Shown: positions 51,171 through 60,512, counted from the stretch's first letter. The stretch is DNA of 64,000 nt from Bacillus mycoides (GCF_018742245.1 NZ_CP036132.1:863001-927000), one strand, 5' to 3'. Translations and numbers: made by a program. Notes: a model not told the origin generated them from the letters alone.

Positions 51171-52760
51171 ATGAAGAAGAAGTTGTTTGCATTACCATTT
51201 GTCCTACTATTACTTATTGCATTAGCGGCTTGCTCAGGGGAGAAAGATTCTTCGAAGCAAGCAAACACTAGTAAATCAGGGACTCCGAAAGATGGAGGAA
51301 CGTTAACAGTTGGTGTTAGTGATAATCCAGATACGATGAACCCGCTTTATGCGAATGATCGAGTGTCGTTAACTGTGCAGCAAGCTTTATATGCACCGCT
51401 GTATCATATGGAAGACGGTAAGAAAAAGTTTGTTCTTGCTGAGAGCTTTACGCCTTCAGAGGATCAATTAACATGGACTTTAAAACTAAAAGATAATTTG
51501 AAATGGCATGATGGTAAGAAAATTACATCAGACGATATTGTATTTACATTCCAATCTATTTTAGATGAGAAACAAAATAGTTCAAGCCGTGAAAACTTTA
51601 TTTTTAAAGGAAAGCCGCTTGAGGTGAAAAAGGTGGATGAGCTAACGGCTCAATTCGTTTTACCACAAGTAAGTGCATCTTTCGAAGGGGTTATGAATGA
51701 CTTTTTCCCAATTCCGAAACATGTATTTGAAGGTGAAGCGGATTTAGTGAAGAGTAAGAAAAACCTACAACCTGTTGGATCAGGTCCATTTAAATTAAAA
51801 GAGTTTAAATCAGATGAATATGTTGCGCTAGAGCGATTCGATGATTATTTTGCTGGTAAAGCGAAATTAGATTCTATCGTGTACCGCGTTGTAAAAGACC
51901 GTAATACAGCAAACGTTTCACTACAAAATGGCCAAATCAATATGAAGATGATCGAACCGCAAGACTTTAAGAAATTAGATAGCACTGGGAACTTCTCAAT
52001 GGTGACATTCCCTGAAGGTAGATTATTCTACTTAGCTTATAACTTTAATACAGATCTTATGAAGAAAAAAGAAGTGCGCCAAGCAATTGCGCATGCATTA
52101 GATAAGAAAGAAATGATTAACTCAGCATTCGTTTCTAGTCAATTTGCAGAACCAGCAAATTCAATCTTAACGCCAGACGCTATGTATTATGCGAAAGATA
52201 TTAAAGAGTATAAGTATGATCAAAAAGAAGCGAAAGATTTATTAGCAAAAGCTGGTGTGAAAGATAAAGAAAAAGTACGAGTTATGTATGTAACGAACAA
52301 TAAAATTATGGAAAGTTTAGCGCTTTATACACAGCAAAAATTACAAGAAGTTGGCTTACAAGTTGAACTAAATGCATTAGATGCTAGTGCGGCAAGTGAA
52401 AAAGGCTTAGATAAAGAGAATAAAGAATATGACATTACATTCGGTGGTTACATAATGGGACCAGAGCCAGATTCATATAAGAGTCTGTACTTAAGTAATG
52501 CGGAATACAATTATGCACGTTATAAAAATGCTGACTTTGATAAGTTATGGGAAGAGGCTGCAGTTGAAACAGATAAAACGAAACGCGCAGAGCTATACCA
52601 TAAAATCCAAGATACAGCGAGAGAAGACTTACCTTATCTTCCAATCGCATATCCGAAAGCAGTTATTGCAGTAGATAAAAAGTTTGATGGATTAAAAGAA
52701 GCAAAGGCAATTCCTGTCACAATGTTTGAAGATCTATCGAAAATTTATGAAGTGAAATAA
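51171..52760 (+). CDS. Peptide/nickel ABC transporter substrate-binding lipoprotein
   Basis: 529-residue extracellular binding protein of the OppA/DppE (SBP_bac_5) family. Lipoprotein signal with LALAAC (Cys21), a Ser/Lys linker, then GGTLTVGVSDNPDTMNPLYANDRVS, the family signature region DNLKWHDGKKITSDDIVFTF and late VRQAIAHALDKKEM. It should capture short peptides for the permease pair downstream. GAGAGGGG site. First gene of a five-gene operon; a terminator and bcr1 separate it from the permeases, as is common for the highly expressed binding protein. Confidence 0.9.
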   Translation: MKKKLFALPFVLLLLIALAACSGEKDSSKQANTSKSGTPKDGGTLTVGVSDNPDTMNPLYANDRVSLTVQQALYAPLYHMEDGKKKFVLAESFTPSEDQLTWTLKLKDNLKWHDGKKITSDDIVFTFQSILDEKQNSSSRENFIFKGKPLEVKKVDELTAQFVLPQVSASFEGVMNDFFPIPKHVFEGEADLVKSKKNLQPVGSGPFKLKEFKSDEYVALERFDDYFAGKAKLDSIVYRVVKDRNTANVSLQNGQINMKMIEPQDFKKLDSTGNFSMVTFPEGRLFYLAYNFNTDLMKKKEVRQAIAHALDKKEMINSAFVSSQFAEPANSILTPDAMYYAKDIKEYKYDQKEAKDLLAKAGVKDKEKVRVMYVTNNKIMESLALYTQQKLQEVGLQVELNALDASAASEKGLDKENKEYDITFGGYIMGPEPDSYKSLYLSNAEYNYARYKNADFDKLWEEAAVETDKTKRAELYHKIQDTAREDLPYLPIAYPKAVIAVDKKFDGLKEAKAIPVTMFEDLSKIYEVK

Positions 52761-52770
52761 GAAACTGTAA

Positions 52771-52797
52771 AGAAGCTGGTGAAAATCAGCTTCTTTA
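52771..52797 (+). terminator. Hairpin after the binding-protein gene
   Basis: AGAAGCTG / CAGCTTCT then TTT. Likely partial terminator; bcr1 begins in its T tract. Confidence 0.75.
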
Positions 52798-52890
52798 TCC
52801 CGCTTTAATGGGCAGTAAGACTCCCACCTCAAAACTTGGCGAATGCGAGGAAGTTAGGTGGAAGTCCTGCTGATTAAAGTTTCACTTTAT
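52794..52890 (+). mobile_element. bcr1-type repeat, 97-bp form
   Basis: Begins TTTATCCCGC and ends TTAAAGTTTCACTTTAT with TTTAT at both ends (52794-52798, 52886-52890). It keeps the ACTCCCACCTC / AAGTTAGGTGG core but lacks the second hairpin. It lies within the transporter operon, 17 bases before the first permease gene. Confidence 0.82.
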
Positions 52891-52907
52891 CTTGAGGGGG
52901 GAAGTTT

Positions 52908-53858
52908 GTGTATAAAGTAATTGCAAAGAGGCTTTTAAATGCGATTCCGCTTTTATTTGTTATTTCTATTATTTCTTTTCTATTAATAAAACTAGCGCCG
53001 GGCGATCCCGTTCGAAACTTTGTAACGCCGAATATGAGTCCGATTGACGTTGAACGTATTCGCAAAAGTTTAGGACTAGATCAGCCGATTTACGTGCAAT
53101 ATTTTTTATGGTTAAAAAATATTTTAACAGGGAATTTTGGATACTCACTTCAAAACCATCGTCCTGTTTTAGAACTTATTACAGAAAGATTACCCGCAAC
53201 AATCGGGTTAATGGGATCATCTTTACTCGTCTCATTTGTAATCGCAATACCGCTTGGGTTATTTACAGGTGTGAAAAAGAACTCGTTCTTTGACCGCATT
53301 GTGAACTTCATCTCCTATGTGGGAATCTCAATGCCAGTCTTTTGGTTCGCGTTACTATTAATCTATTTATTCTCTTTAAAATTGAACATGCTTCCGAGTA
53401 TGGGTATGCGCACAGTCGGTCAAGATTCCTTCTGGGATATTGTCCAGCACGGCATTTTACCTTGCATGGTGCTAGCGTTCCAAAACATCTCTGTCTATAT
53501 GAGATATATTCGCTCAAGTACCATCCAGCAATTAGAGGAAGATTACGTACAAATTCAATATGCGTACGGTGCTTCACAGAAAACAGTTTTATTTAATCAC
53601 GTACTTCGAAACGTATTAATACCGATCATTACAATTTTCGGATTATCCATTCCAAGTTTAGTAGGCGGAGCGTTCATTACGGAAACAGTATTCTCATGGC
53701 CGGGACTTGGTTCACTCGGGGTGAATGCTATTTTTAGATTTGATTATCCAATTATTATGGCAATCACATTATTATCATCGTTCATGTTAATTCTCGGTAA
53801 TTTAATTGCTGATATTTTATATGGCGTAGTAGATCCACGCATTCGAATGAGGGGGTGA
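52908..53858 (+). CDS. Oligopeptide ABC transporter permease (OppB/DppB type)
   Basis: 316 residues, six helices. N-terminal KRLLNAIPLLFVISIISFLLIKLAPGDP is the OppB/DppB signature start; the ATPase-contact EAA loop reads EDYVQIQYAYGASQKTVLFNHVLRNVLIP. GTG start after GAGGGGGG, just downstream of bcr1. Pairs with the next gene to form the transmembrane channel. Confidence 0.9.
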   Translation: MYKVIAKRLLNAIPLLFVISIISFLLIKLAPGDPVRNFVTPNMSPIDVERIRKSLGLDQPIYVQYFLWLKNILTGNFGYSLQNHRPVLELITERLPATIGLMGSSLLVSFVIAIPLGLFTGVKKNSFFDRIVNFISYVGISMPVFWFALLLIYLFSLKLNMLPSMGMRTVGQDSFWDIVQHGILPCMVLAFQNISVYMRYIRSSTIQQLEEDYVQIQYAYGASQKTVLFNHVLRNVLIPIITIFGLSIPSLVGGAFITETVFSWPGLGSLGVNAIFRFDYPIIMAITLLSSFMLILGNLIADILYGVVDPRIRMRG

Positions 53859-53864
53859 TTTGGA

Positions 53865-54716
53865 ATGAACAATAGGAGATTTCAAACGATAAAAAATAGT
53901 TTTACAAAAAATAAGTTTGTAGTAATGGGAGTTATTATACTGGGTGTTTTAACAATCGCGTCTCTTTTCGCATTTGTATCGCCGTACGATCCTAGTAAAA
54001 TGTCGATTCCAGATCGTTTACAAGAACCGAGTTTAAGTCATCCTTTCGGCACAGATGATTATGGAAGGGATTACTTAACGAGAGCGTTATATGGCGGACG
54101 AGTTTCCCTTGCGGTTGGTTTTCTAGCGATGGTTGTTTCCATTACAATCGGCACCGCAGTAGGAACAATAAGTGGATATTTTGGCGGAAAGTTAGATGAC
54201 TTCTTAATGCGAATTGTTGAAGTTTTAATGTCAATTCCTTCGTTCTTTTTAATGCTGTTATTAAATGCGTATTTAAAACCAGGAATTACAACGCTTGTTC
54301 TTATTATCGGATTATTAACGTGGATGGATACCGCGCGTATCGTAAGGGCAGAAACGTTATCTGTAAAAGAGCGTGAGTACGTGTTATACGCAAAAGTATC
54401 TGGACAAAAATCACTCATGATTATTGTAAGACACATCATTCCTAACATTTTATCAACCATTATAATCGCAGCGACATTAACAATTGCGACATCTATTTTA
54501 ATGGAATCATCACTTAGCTTCTTAGGTCTAGGTATTAGAGAACCAGATTCTTCTTGGGGCAGCATGCTAAATAATGCGCAAGGATACATAGGTGAAGCTT
54601 GGTATTTAACACTTTTCCCGGGGTTCCTTATTTTATTAACAGTACTAAGTTTTAACGTAATCGGTGAAGCGTTGAAAAAAGCTTTCGCACCAAAAGGGGC
54701 TCATCATGAGAACTAA
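53865..54716 (+). CDS. Oligopeptide ABC transporter permease (OppC/DppC type)
   Basis: 283 residues with an OppC_N-type start (NKFVVMGVIILGVLTIASLFAFVSPYDPS), the FGTDDYGRDYLTRALYGGRVSLAVG segment and the EAA loop KEREYVLYAKVSGQKSLMIIVRHIIPN. It begins six bases after the OppB-type gene. Confidence 0.9.
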   Translation: MNNRRFQTIKNSFTKNKFVVMGVIILGVLTIASLFAFVSPYDPSKMSIPDRLQEPSLSHPFGTDDYGRDYLTRALYGGRVSLAVGFLAMVVSITIGTAVGTISGYFGGKLDDFLMRIVEVLMSIPSFFLMLLLNAYLKPGITTLVLIIGLLTWMDTARIVRAETLSVKEREYVLYAKVSGQKSLMIIVRHIIPNILSTIIIAATLTIATSILMESSLSFLGLGIREPDSSWGSMLNNAQGYIGEAWYLTLFPGFLILLTVLSFNVIGEALKKAFAPKGAHHEN

Positions 54717-54743
54717 TGCTTTAAGTGAGGGGGAGTGAAAAGC

Positions 54744-55736
54744 GTGTCTGAAAAACTATTGGAAGTAAAAAACTTAAAGACTTCTTTTTTCATAGAAGAC
54801 GGCGAAGTAGAAGCTGTTCGCGGCGTTTCATTTAGTTTGAAAAAGGGTGAAGTCGTTGGGATTGTTGGCGAATCGGGAAGCGGAAAGAGTGTTATGGCGA
54901 AATCCGTTATGGCTCTCGTTACGTCGCCAGGGAAAGTGAAAGAAGGAGAGATTCTTTTTCAAAATGAAAACGTGCTTTCTAAATCGGAAAAAGAATTACG
55001 TTCTATTAGAGGAAATCAAATTTCACTCATATCCCAAGATCCAATGTCAGCATTAAACCCAGTTGTGAAAATTGGTAAGCAAATGACGGAAGTAATTATT
55101 CGGCATCAAAAAGTGAAAAAGAAAGAAGCACAAAATATCGCGGTCAACTTACTAAAACAAGTCGGTCTTTCTTCACCAGAAGAAAGGGTAAAACAATATC
55201 CGCATGAACTAAGCGGCGGTATGAAGCAGCGGGTTATGATCGCAATGGCAATGTCTTGTAACCCAGACCTTCTCATTGCGGACGAACCGACGACAGCGCT
55301 TGATGTAACGATACAAGCGCAAATACTAGATTTAATGAAAAACTTAAAGAATGAAACGAATATGTCGTTGCTTCTTATTACGCATGATCTTGGAATTGTT
55401 GCGCAAAACTGTACACGCGTTATTGTGATGTACGGCGGGCTTATTATGGAAGAAGGACCTGTACTTAATATATTCCAATCGCCGAACCATCCATATACGA
55501 AAGGGCTATTAAACTCTCTGCCGAAAATATCGAACGGCGTAAAAGAAAGACTAGCGCCAATTCAAGGTGTAACGCCAAACTTATTACATCCGCCGAAAGG
55601 ATGCCCATTCGCAGAGCGTTGCCCGCATAAAATGGACATTTGTGAAACAGAACGTCCACCATATTTTGAAATCGGAAACGGAAGACGCTCTATGTGCTGG
55701 CTAAACGATAGGGCGGTAGGTGATTCCCATGCATGA
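54744..55736 (+). CDS. Oligopeptide ABC transporter ATP-binding protein (OppD/DppD type)
   Basis: 330 residues: Walker A GESGSGKS, Q-loop SQDPMSALNP, signature LSGGMKQR, Walker B LLIADEPTTALD, H-loop ITHD and the C-terminal oligopeptide/dipeptide extension with a cysteine cluster (GCPFAERCPHKMDIC), which holds an iron-sulfur cluster in some DppD proteins. GTG 54744 is eight bases from GGGGGAG; GTG 54735 is too close. Overlaps the next gene. Confidence 0.9.
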   Translation: MSEKLLEVKNLKTSFFIEDGEVEAVRGVSFSLKKGEVVGIVGESGSGKSVMAKSVMALVTSPGKVKEGEILFQNENVLSKSEKELRSIRGNQISLISQDPMSALNPVVKIGKQMTEVIIRHQKVKKKEAQNIAVNLLKQVGLSSPEERVKQYPHELSGGMKQRVMIAMAMSCNPDLLIADEPTTALDVTIQAQILDLMKNLKNETNMSLLLITHDLGIVAQNCTRVIVMYGGLIMEEGPVLNIFQSPNHPYTKGLLNSLPKISNGVKERLAPIQGVTPNLLHPPKGCPFAERCPHKMDICETERPPYFEIGNGRRSMCWLNDRAVGDSHA

Positions 55737-56700
55737 AGAAAACTTAATTGAAGTTCGGAACTTAAAAAAGTATTTTCCTATTAAAAAAGGACTATTCGGC
55801 AGAAAAACAGAGCAATTAAAAGCAGTCGATGACCTTAGCTTCACAATAAAAAAGGGTGAAACATTCGGATTAGTAGGAGAATCAGGCTGCGGAAAATCAA
55901 CGACAGGAAGAAGTATCATTCGCTTACACGACGTCACTTCAGGTAACATTCTATTCGACGGAAAAGATATCGCAGATCTAAAAGAAAGCGAACTAAAAGA
56001 TTATCGAAAAAGAATGCAAATCATTTTCCAAGACCCGTACGCATCATTAAACCCGACAATGAATGTATTCCAAATTATTAGCGAACCGATGAACATTCAT
56101 GGCTCTTACGAAAAAGAAGAACAAAAAGAAATCATTTTAGACCTGCTGAAAAAGGTAGGCCTAAAAGAAGAACACTTATATCGCTACCCGCACGAATTTA
56201 GCGGAGGCCAGCGCCAGCGCATTAGCATAGCGCGCGCACTATCTGTAAAACCAGACTTCATCCTATGTGACGAACCAATCTCAGCACTCGATGTCTCAGT
56301 CCAAGCACAGGTCGTAAACATGCTGCAAGACATTCAAGAAGAAACAGGCGTCACATACTTATTCATCGCACATGACCTATCCATGGTAAGACACATATCA
56401 GACCGAATCGGAGTCATGTACTTAGGAAACATAGTAGAAATTGCCGACAGCGAAGACTTATACACAAAACCGGCACATCCATACACACAAGCACTACTCT
56501 CATCTATGCCAGAACCAGACCCAACAAACGCAGGCAAAGAACGAATCATCCTAGAGGGTGAAGTTCCAAGCCCGCTAAACTCACCATCCGGTTGCAAATT
56601 CAGAACGAGATGTAAATTCGCAACCGAAAAATGCGCACAGGAAGTACCGAAAATGGTGGAGATTGCGAAGGGGCATGAGGTGGCTTGTCATTTGTTTTAG
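55729..56700 (+). CDS. Oligopeptide ABC transporter ATP-binding protein (OppF/DppF type)
   Basis: 323 residues: Walker A GESGCGKST, Q-loop FQDPYASLNP, signature FSGGQRQR, Walker B FILCDEPISALD, H-loop IAHD, and the C-terminal SGCKFRTRCKFATEKC cluster. ATG 55729 follows GGTAGGTGA and overlaps the OppD-type gene by eight bases. Last gene of the operon. A weak terminator (AAGCATC ... GGTGCTTTTTTC) lies at 56706-56742. Confidence 0.9.
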   Translation: MHEENLIEVRNLKKYFPIKKGLFGRKTEQLKAVDDLSFTIKKGETFGLVGESGCGKSTTGRSIIRLHDVTSGNILFDGKDIADLKESELKDYRKRMQIIFQDPYASLNPTMNVFQIISEPMNIHGSYEKEEQKEIILDLLKKVGLKEEHLYRYPHEFSGGQRQRISIARALSVKPDFILCDEPISALDVSVQAQVVNMLQDIQEETGVTYLFIAHDLSMVRHISDRIGVMYLGNIVEIADSEDLYTKPAHPYTQALLSSMPEPDPTNAGKERIILEGEVPSPLNSPSGCKFRTRCKFATEKCAQEVPKMVEIAKGHEVACHLF

Positions 56701-56812
56701 GGGGGAAAGCATCGGGGGGGGACCTGGTGCTTTTTTCTTTTGTGTGGGGGTGTGGGATTACTTGTAGACTAATGGTCAGTGAATGTCTATATTTGCATCT
56801 CCTATCATATAA

Positions 56813-57058
56813 TTCCCCTTATTTTTTAACTATGATTTTAATGACGAACTTCTTTTTGTTGGGAAAGCACGTAAAGTAAGACAACGTATTAAAAAGCATT
56901 TTGAAGATAATGTATCACCAATTAAAAGTCATCGTGATGAAGTGTATTGTATTGATGTATGTATTGTAGAAGATCCGATGGAAAGAGAAATTTACGAAAC
57001 ATATATGATTAACGAATTTCAAGCGAAGTATAATGTGGATAAAGTATTTTATAAATAA
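56813..57058 (+). pseudogene. GIY-YIG nuclease-like gene fragment (5' end missing)
   Basis: An open frame without start codon, reading NYDFNDELLFVGKARKVRQR, IKKHF, then SHRDEVYCIDVCIVEDPMER, EIYETYMI and KYNVDKVFYK-stop. The VGK-AR-VRQRIKKHF pattern matches the second half of a GIY-YIG domain, whose catalytic Tyr/GIY part is gone. Low GC, own terminator. A relic of a nuclease gene. Confidence 0.72.
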
Positions 57059-57070
57059 CATCAACGTAAA

Positions 57071-57108
57071 ACATGATCTTGGTACTACATCAAGATCATG
57101 TTTTTTAT
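57071..57108 (+). terminator. Intrinsic terminator after the GIY-YIG fragment
   Basis: ACATGATCTTG / CAAGATCATGT and TTTTT. Confidence 0.9.
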
Positions 57109-57227
57109 ATGCAATAAAAACGATTGATTATTCTTAATCATTCGACAAAATACAACAATTTAAGATCATATTTTTTGCTATGATAAGTAAGGAATTTATA
57201 TATCGTGTTATTGGGGGATAAAAAGAG

Positions 57228-57857
57228 ATGTTGAAAAAATTTACTACATGTATTTTAGGTGGCGCTTTAGTATTCAATTTATCTGGTTGCGGCAATACAT
57301 CCGACAAAACTTCTTCAGAATCTAAAGAAACCAATTCTAAACAAGAAGAAAAGAAAGTGCAAACAACTGATGAGGCGAAAACGAAAGAGAATACAAAGCA
57401 GAAAAATACAGAACAAACAAAAGAGAAATCAAAAATAAAAGAAAAAGAGTATGCTGTAAACAAGGATTTTCATACACCTAAATTTGATGTAACTGTAAAA
57501 AGAGTTGTAGAAAGAGATAAGGTTGGTAAAGAAAGTATAGGATTCCAAAAACCTGAAGATGGACATGTCTTTATTGTTGTAGAAGCAGAAGGGAAAAACA
57601 TCACAAACGAACCGATGAAATTAGCCGTTTTACCATCAGTGGATTTAGTGGATGAAAATGATAATGCTTACCAAAGTGATGTGTGGGCAGCTAGTAGTTA
57701 TGGGGTTGAAAAAGGCGAGACCTCTACTATTACTAAGGAATTAAAACCAGGGGAGGTAAGGAGAGAAAGTAAAGTTTACGTGATTAATAAAGAAAAATTT
57801 GATACAGGAAAATGGTATGTACTTGTTAACCATGAGTATAAGGAACAAATTAAGTAG
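57228..57857 (+). CDS. Lipoprotein with DUF4352-like domain
   Basis: 209 residues. Lipobox LSGC (Cys21), a long Lys/Glu/Thr-rich linker to about residue 80 that spans the wall, then an Ig-like/telokin fold region (FDVTVKRVVERDKVG ... GHVFIVVEAEGKNITNEPMKL ... LKPGEVRRESKVYVI), as in DUF4352. Extracytoplasmic; function unknown. GGGGGAT site. The family occurs beside surface stress and secretion genes. Confidence 0.82.
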   Translation: MLKKFTTCILGGALVFNLSGCGNTSDKTSSESKETNSKQEEKKVQTTDEAKTKENTKQKNTEQTKEKSKIKEKEYAVNKDFHTPKFDVTVKRVVERDKVGKESIGFQKPEDGHVFIVVEAEGKNITNEPMKLAVLPSVDLVDENDNAYQSDVWAASSYGVEKGETSTITKELKPGEVRRESKVYVINKEKFDTGKWYVLVNHEYKEQIK

Positions 57858-57870
57858 TGTTTATTTATTA

Positions 57871-57894
57871 AGAGGAGATGGCTCCTCTTTTTTT
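57871..57894 (+). terminator. Intrinsic terminator
   Basis: AGAGGAG-atg-GCTCCTCT and seven T. Confidence 0.88.
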
Positions 57895-57926
57895 GTTACA
57901 AGTTAACACAGAATTTCGTTATGAGG

Positions 57927-57950
57927 GACTGCCTTTTGGTGGTCTTTTTT
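57927..57950 (+). terminator. Second hairpin with T tract
   Basis: GACTGCC-tttt-GGTGGTC and TTTTTT, nearly the same as the terminator at 40523. No gene ends just before it, so it may be imported with a lost gene. Confidence 0.75.
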
Positions 57951-57979
57951 GCATAAAATCTTGTAAAACAAGAAAAAGT

Positions 57980-57995
57980 AGAATATTAATATTCT
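57980..57995. promoter_or_regulatory. 16-bp palindrome upstream of the type VII cassette
   Basis: AGAATATTAATATTCT, perfect, about 110 bases before the WXG100 start and upstream of a TATAAT at 58041. Candidate operator. Confidence 0.4.
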
Positions 57996-58108
57996 AATAT
58001 TCAATAGAAAGATAAAACGTTTAAAAGTTCAGAATAATACATTATAATGTGTTTAGTAAAATTAACCAATATATATTTTGCTCATTATGTATTAAAGGGG
58101 AAATGAAA

Positions 58109-58405
58109 ATGGCTGGACAAATTCGTATGTCACCAGAGGAGCTTAAATCAAAAGCGGCTCGATATGGACAAGGTGCAAATCAAATTGAGGACATTTTAAG
58201 TCAACTACAAAACTTACAAAATGAATTAAGAGGAGAATGGGAAGGACGTGCTTTTGAAGGTTTTGACCAACAGTTCAATCAATTAAAGCCAAAGGTACAA
58301 AACTTTGCACAGCTATTACAAGAAATTAATATGCAGCTTAATAAAACTGCAGAGGCTGTTGCTTCTCATGATGAAGAATTATCACGTAATTTCGGTTTGA
58401 AATAA
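58109..58405 (+). CDS. WXG100-family type VII secretion protein (EsxA/YukE-like)
   Basis: 98 residues, helix-turn-helix hairpin with GEWEGRAF (W-x-G) at the turn, near residue 43. Small WXG100 proteins are secreted by the ESX/Yuk machine and may act as chaperones or partners of LXG toxins. ATG 58109 is eight bases after AAAGGGG; the ATG two codons earlier is too close. Own terminator, then the rest of the cassette. Confidence 0.9.
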   Translation: MAGQIRMSPEELKSKAARYGQGANQIEDILSQLQNLQNELRGEWEGRAFEGFDQQFNQLKPKVQNFAQLLQEINMQLNKTAEAVASHDEELSRNFGLK

Positions 58406-58439
58406 AAATTATCATACTCTATATAACAAGCATTTCAAA

Positions 58440-58473
58440 TGAGCCATACAGCTTATATTGTATGGCTCATTTG
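58440..58473 (+). terminator. Terminator after the WXG100 gene
   Basis: TGAGCCATACA / TGTATGGCTCA. Confidence 0.85.
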
Positions 58474-58565
58474 ATTGCATGCCTAGCGAGCGATATTGAT
58501 AGGGATATATATTTAATGAGATTTCTTTGATGCGTTTGGAAAATTTATAGAAAGGGTTTGAAAGA

Positions 58566-58841
58566 ATGGGACAATTTCAAAGTAATTTACAAACAGCAAC
58601 GCAAATTGCTACGAAAATGGAATCAGCCTCTGATAGGATTCAAAGTGCAACAACTCGTTCTATAACAAAGGCGACGCGTACAACATTATCTGTTAATTTG
58701 AAAGCACAAGAAGCGAATCAGCAAGTTTTAGACTTGACGAAACAATTTTCCACTGCCTTTCAACAAGCAGTTGATAATATTCATTCGGTATCTAATGAAT
58801 TTGAGAGAATGGATAACGAACTTCACAATACTTTTCGCTAA
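58566..58841 (+). CDS. TIGR04197-type small T7SS-associated protein
   Basis: 91-residue helical protein (MGQFQSNLQTATQIATKM ... FSTAFQQAVDNIHSVSNEFERMDNEL) of the SACOL2603-like group found before LXG toxins. These small partners pair with the LXG helix bundle for secretion. AAAGGG site. Followed after 40 bases by the DUF3958-type gene. Confidence 0.85.
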   Translation: MGQFQSNLQTATQIATKMESASDRIQSATTRSITKATRTTLSVNLKAQEANQQVLDLTKQFSTAFQQAVDNIHSVSNEFERMDNELHNTFR

Positions 58842-58881
58842 TGTGACAACCTACGTAAAGTAAAATAGTAGGAGGAATATG

Positions 58882-59244
58882 ATGAGTCAAGATATTGAAA
58901 AACAAATTAATCAAGTAAATCAAAAGTTACGAAGTGTATTTGAAGAACAGGACCGAAATCAATCTGCGATTCAAGCTCAAGAACAAGCGGAAGCAGATTT
59001 TTATGAATGTAGAAGTCGAAATCGTCGTTTGTTTGATCGAATTTTAGGAACTTGGCATGGTGATAGAGAAATGTCCCAGTTTTTTATGAATACGTATCAA
59101 GATGCACAACATATTGAACGAAAAGTCACATTTGAATTGGAAAACAAAAAAGAAACATTGTTTAAAGAGAAACGAGATCTTAGTGATTTAGAAAACGACC
59201 TTTCATATCAGCAACAACAATTAGTAAAGGAGGCTAATTCATGA
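58882..59244 (+). CDS. DUF3958-type T7SS helper protein
   Basis: 120-residue, strongly coiled-coil protein (QINQVNQKLRSVFEEQDRNQSAIQAQEQAE ... KETLFKEKRDLSDLENDL). DUF3958-like proteins sit directly before LXG genes and bind the LXG domain. ATG 58882 has GGAGG six bases upstream. Its last codons overlap the toxin start by four bases (ATGA), showing translational coupling. Confidence 0.82.
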   Translation: MSQDIEKQINQVNQKLRSVFEEQDRNQSAIQAQEQAEADFYECRSRNRRLFDRILGTWHGDREMSQFFMNTYQDAQHIERKVTFELENKKETLFKEKRDLSDLENDLSYQQQQLVKEANS

Positions 59245-60512
59245 GTTTAAATATGTATTTGGGAGAAGTACAGAACCAAACTCAAAGTATGAATGCTGTA
59301 TGTACGGCGACCATTCAAGGTATGGAACAAGCGATTCAGTCGATTGATGCTTTTGCAATTGATACTGTGTTACAAGGGCAAACGTATAGCAGTGCAAAAT
59401 CATTTTTTGTACAAACTTTTCGTCCTCTAGCGCAAGGAATTATTTACTTATGTGAAGAACTAATCCGTCAGAATAATGCCTTTCCAAGTCAATTTCAATC
59501 ACAGGTAGCTTCAACTGATGTTATTGAACAAGAAGTGTTAGAACAAATTCGAGAAATTGACCGAATGAAAACAAGTATGGAAGCTGTCAATCAAGCTATG
59601 CCAATTCCGGGTATGGATGCCATGGTAAATCTTTTTATTGTTATGAGGCAAAAACTGCAAGAAAAGCTGGATCATTTGTATCAATTCAATCAGACCTCTA
59701 GTAATAATTATAGTACAGCAATTCAATTAGCAGCGAGTATTGCTGCAGGTCTTGCGGAAGTCCAAAATGGAAAAGGTTTTAATGCTTTAACAGGGATATT
59801 TAGTGTGAAAGAATTAAATATGGAATGGACAGTAGCTATTCAAAAAAAATCAGAAGATAAAGTTCATTCTGTTCAAATTGAAAAAGAAGCTGTTAAAAAT
59901 GATTGGTTTTTGATGGATTCAAAAGTAATAAAGGAAACAGCTGAGGAAACAGCTAATGGAGTAGCAACAGTTACTGGAGTAGTTGTAAAAGGAATTGGTA
60001 GTATAATAAATGGTAAAAAGTATGAAAAATCATTTACTGAGGAAAAGGGATATGGTGGTATATTTATTAAAGGTCTTACACTTGAAGCAGAGCCATTTGT
60101 AAGTTCTCGTACTTATGATAGATTTGATGTAAAAGATAAAGAAAAGAGAGAACAAACCTATGGACCTATGGTTGGTTTTACAGTAGCCCAAGCCGGAATA
60201 GAACAAGAGAATATTAAAGGATTTGGAATAGGAGCTGAGGCTAAAGTAGCTCTTGCTACTGCAGAGTTAGGCGCTCATGTGGAAAAGGGAAATTTACATA
60301 TAGGAGCTGAAGCTACTCTAGTAAAATATGAGAGTGCTATAAAAATTCCTATTCCATTTATGGATAAAAAGTTACAAATTGGGGGATCAGCATCGCTTGG
60401 AACACTCGGGGGATCTTTTGAAGCTGGAAAAAGTGGATTCAAATTCCATGTACCATTTGGTCCTGGTGTAGGTTTATGGGGATTTGGTTTAGAAGTTAGT
60501 GTTAAGGAATAA
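59241..60512 (+). CDS. LXG-domain polymorphic toxin
   Basis: 423 residues. The N-terminal 220 are an LXG-type helical delivery domain (MNMYLGEV-like start, FVQTFRPLAQGIIYLCEELIRQN, LYQFNQTSSNNY). A linker with hydrophobic GVATVTGVVVKGIGSIINGK follows, then a C-terminal domain of about 170 residues rich in Gly and alternating beta patterns (GFGIGAEAKVALATAELGAHV ... LQIGGSASLGTLGGSFEAG ... GPGVGLWGFGLEVSV). This tail has no nuclease motif I recognise; the Gly-rich amphipathic strands suggest a membrane-active or barrel-like toxin. Exported by the type VII system against competitors. Immunity is probably the next gene. Confidence 0.85.
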   Translation: MSLNMYLGEVQNQTQSMNAVCTATIQGMEQAIQSIDAFAIDTVLQGQTYSSAKSFFVQTFRPLAQGIIYLCEELIRQNNAFPSQFQSQVASTDVIEQEVLEQIREIDRMKTSMEAVNQAMPIPGMDAMVNLFIVMRQKLQEKLDHLYQFNQTSSNNYSTAIQLAASIAAGLAEVQNGKGFNALTGIFSVKELNMEWTVAIQKKSEDKVHSVQIEKEAVKNDWFLMDSKVIKETAEETANGVATVTGVVVKGIGSIINGKKYEKSFTEEKGYGGIFIKGLTLEAEPFVSSRTYDRFDVKDKEKREQTYGPMVGFTVAQAGIEQENIKGFGIGAEAKVALATAELGAHVEKGNLHIGAEATLVKYESAIKIPIPFMDKKLQIGGSASLGTLGGSFEAGKSGFKFHVPFGPGVGLWGFGLEVSVKE

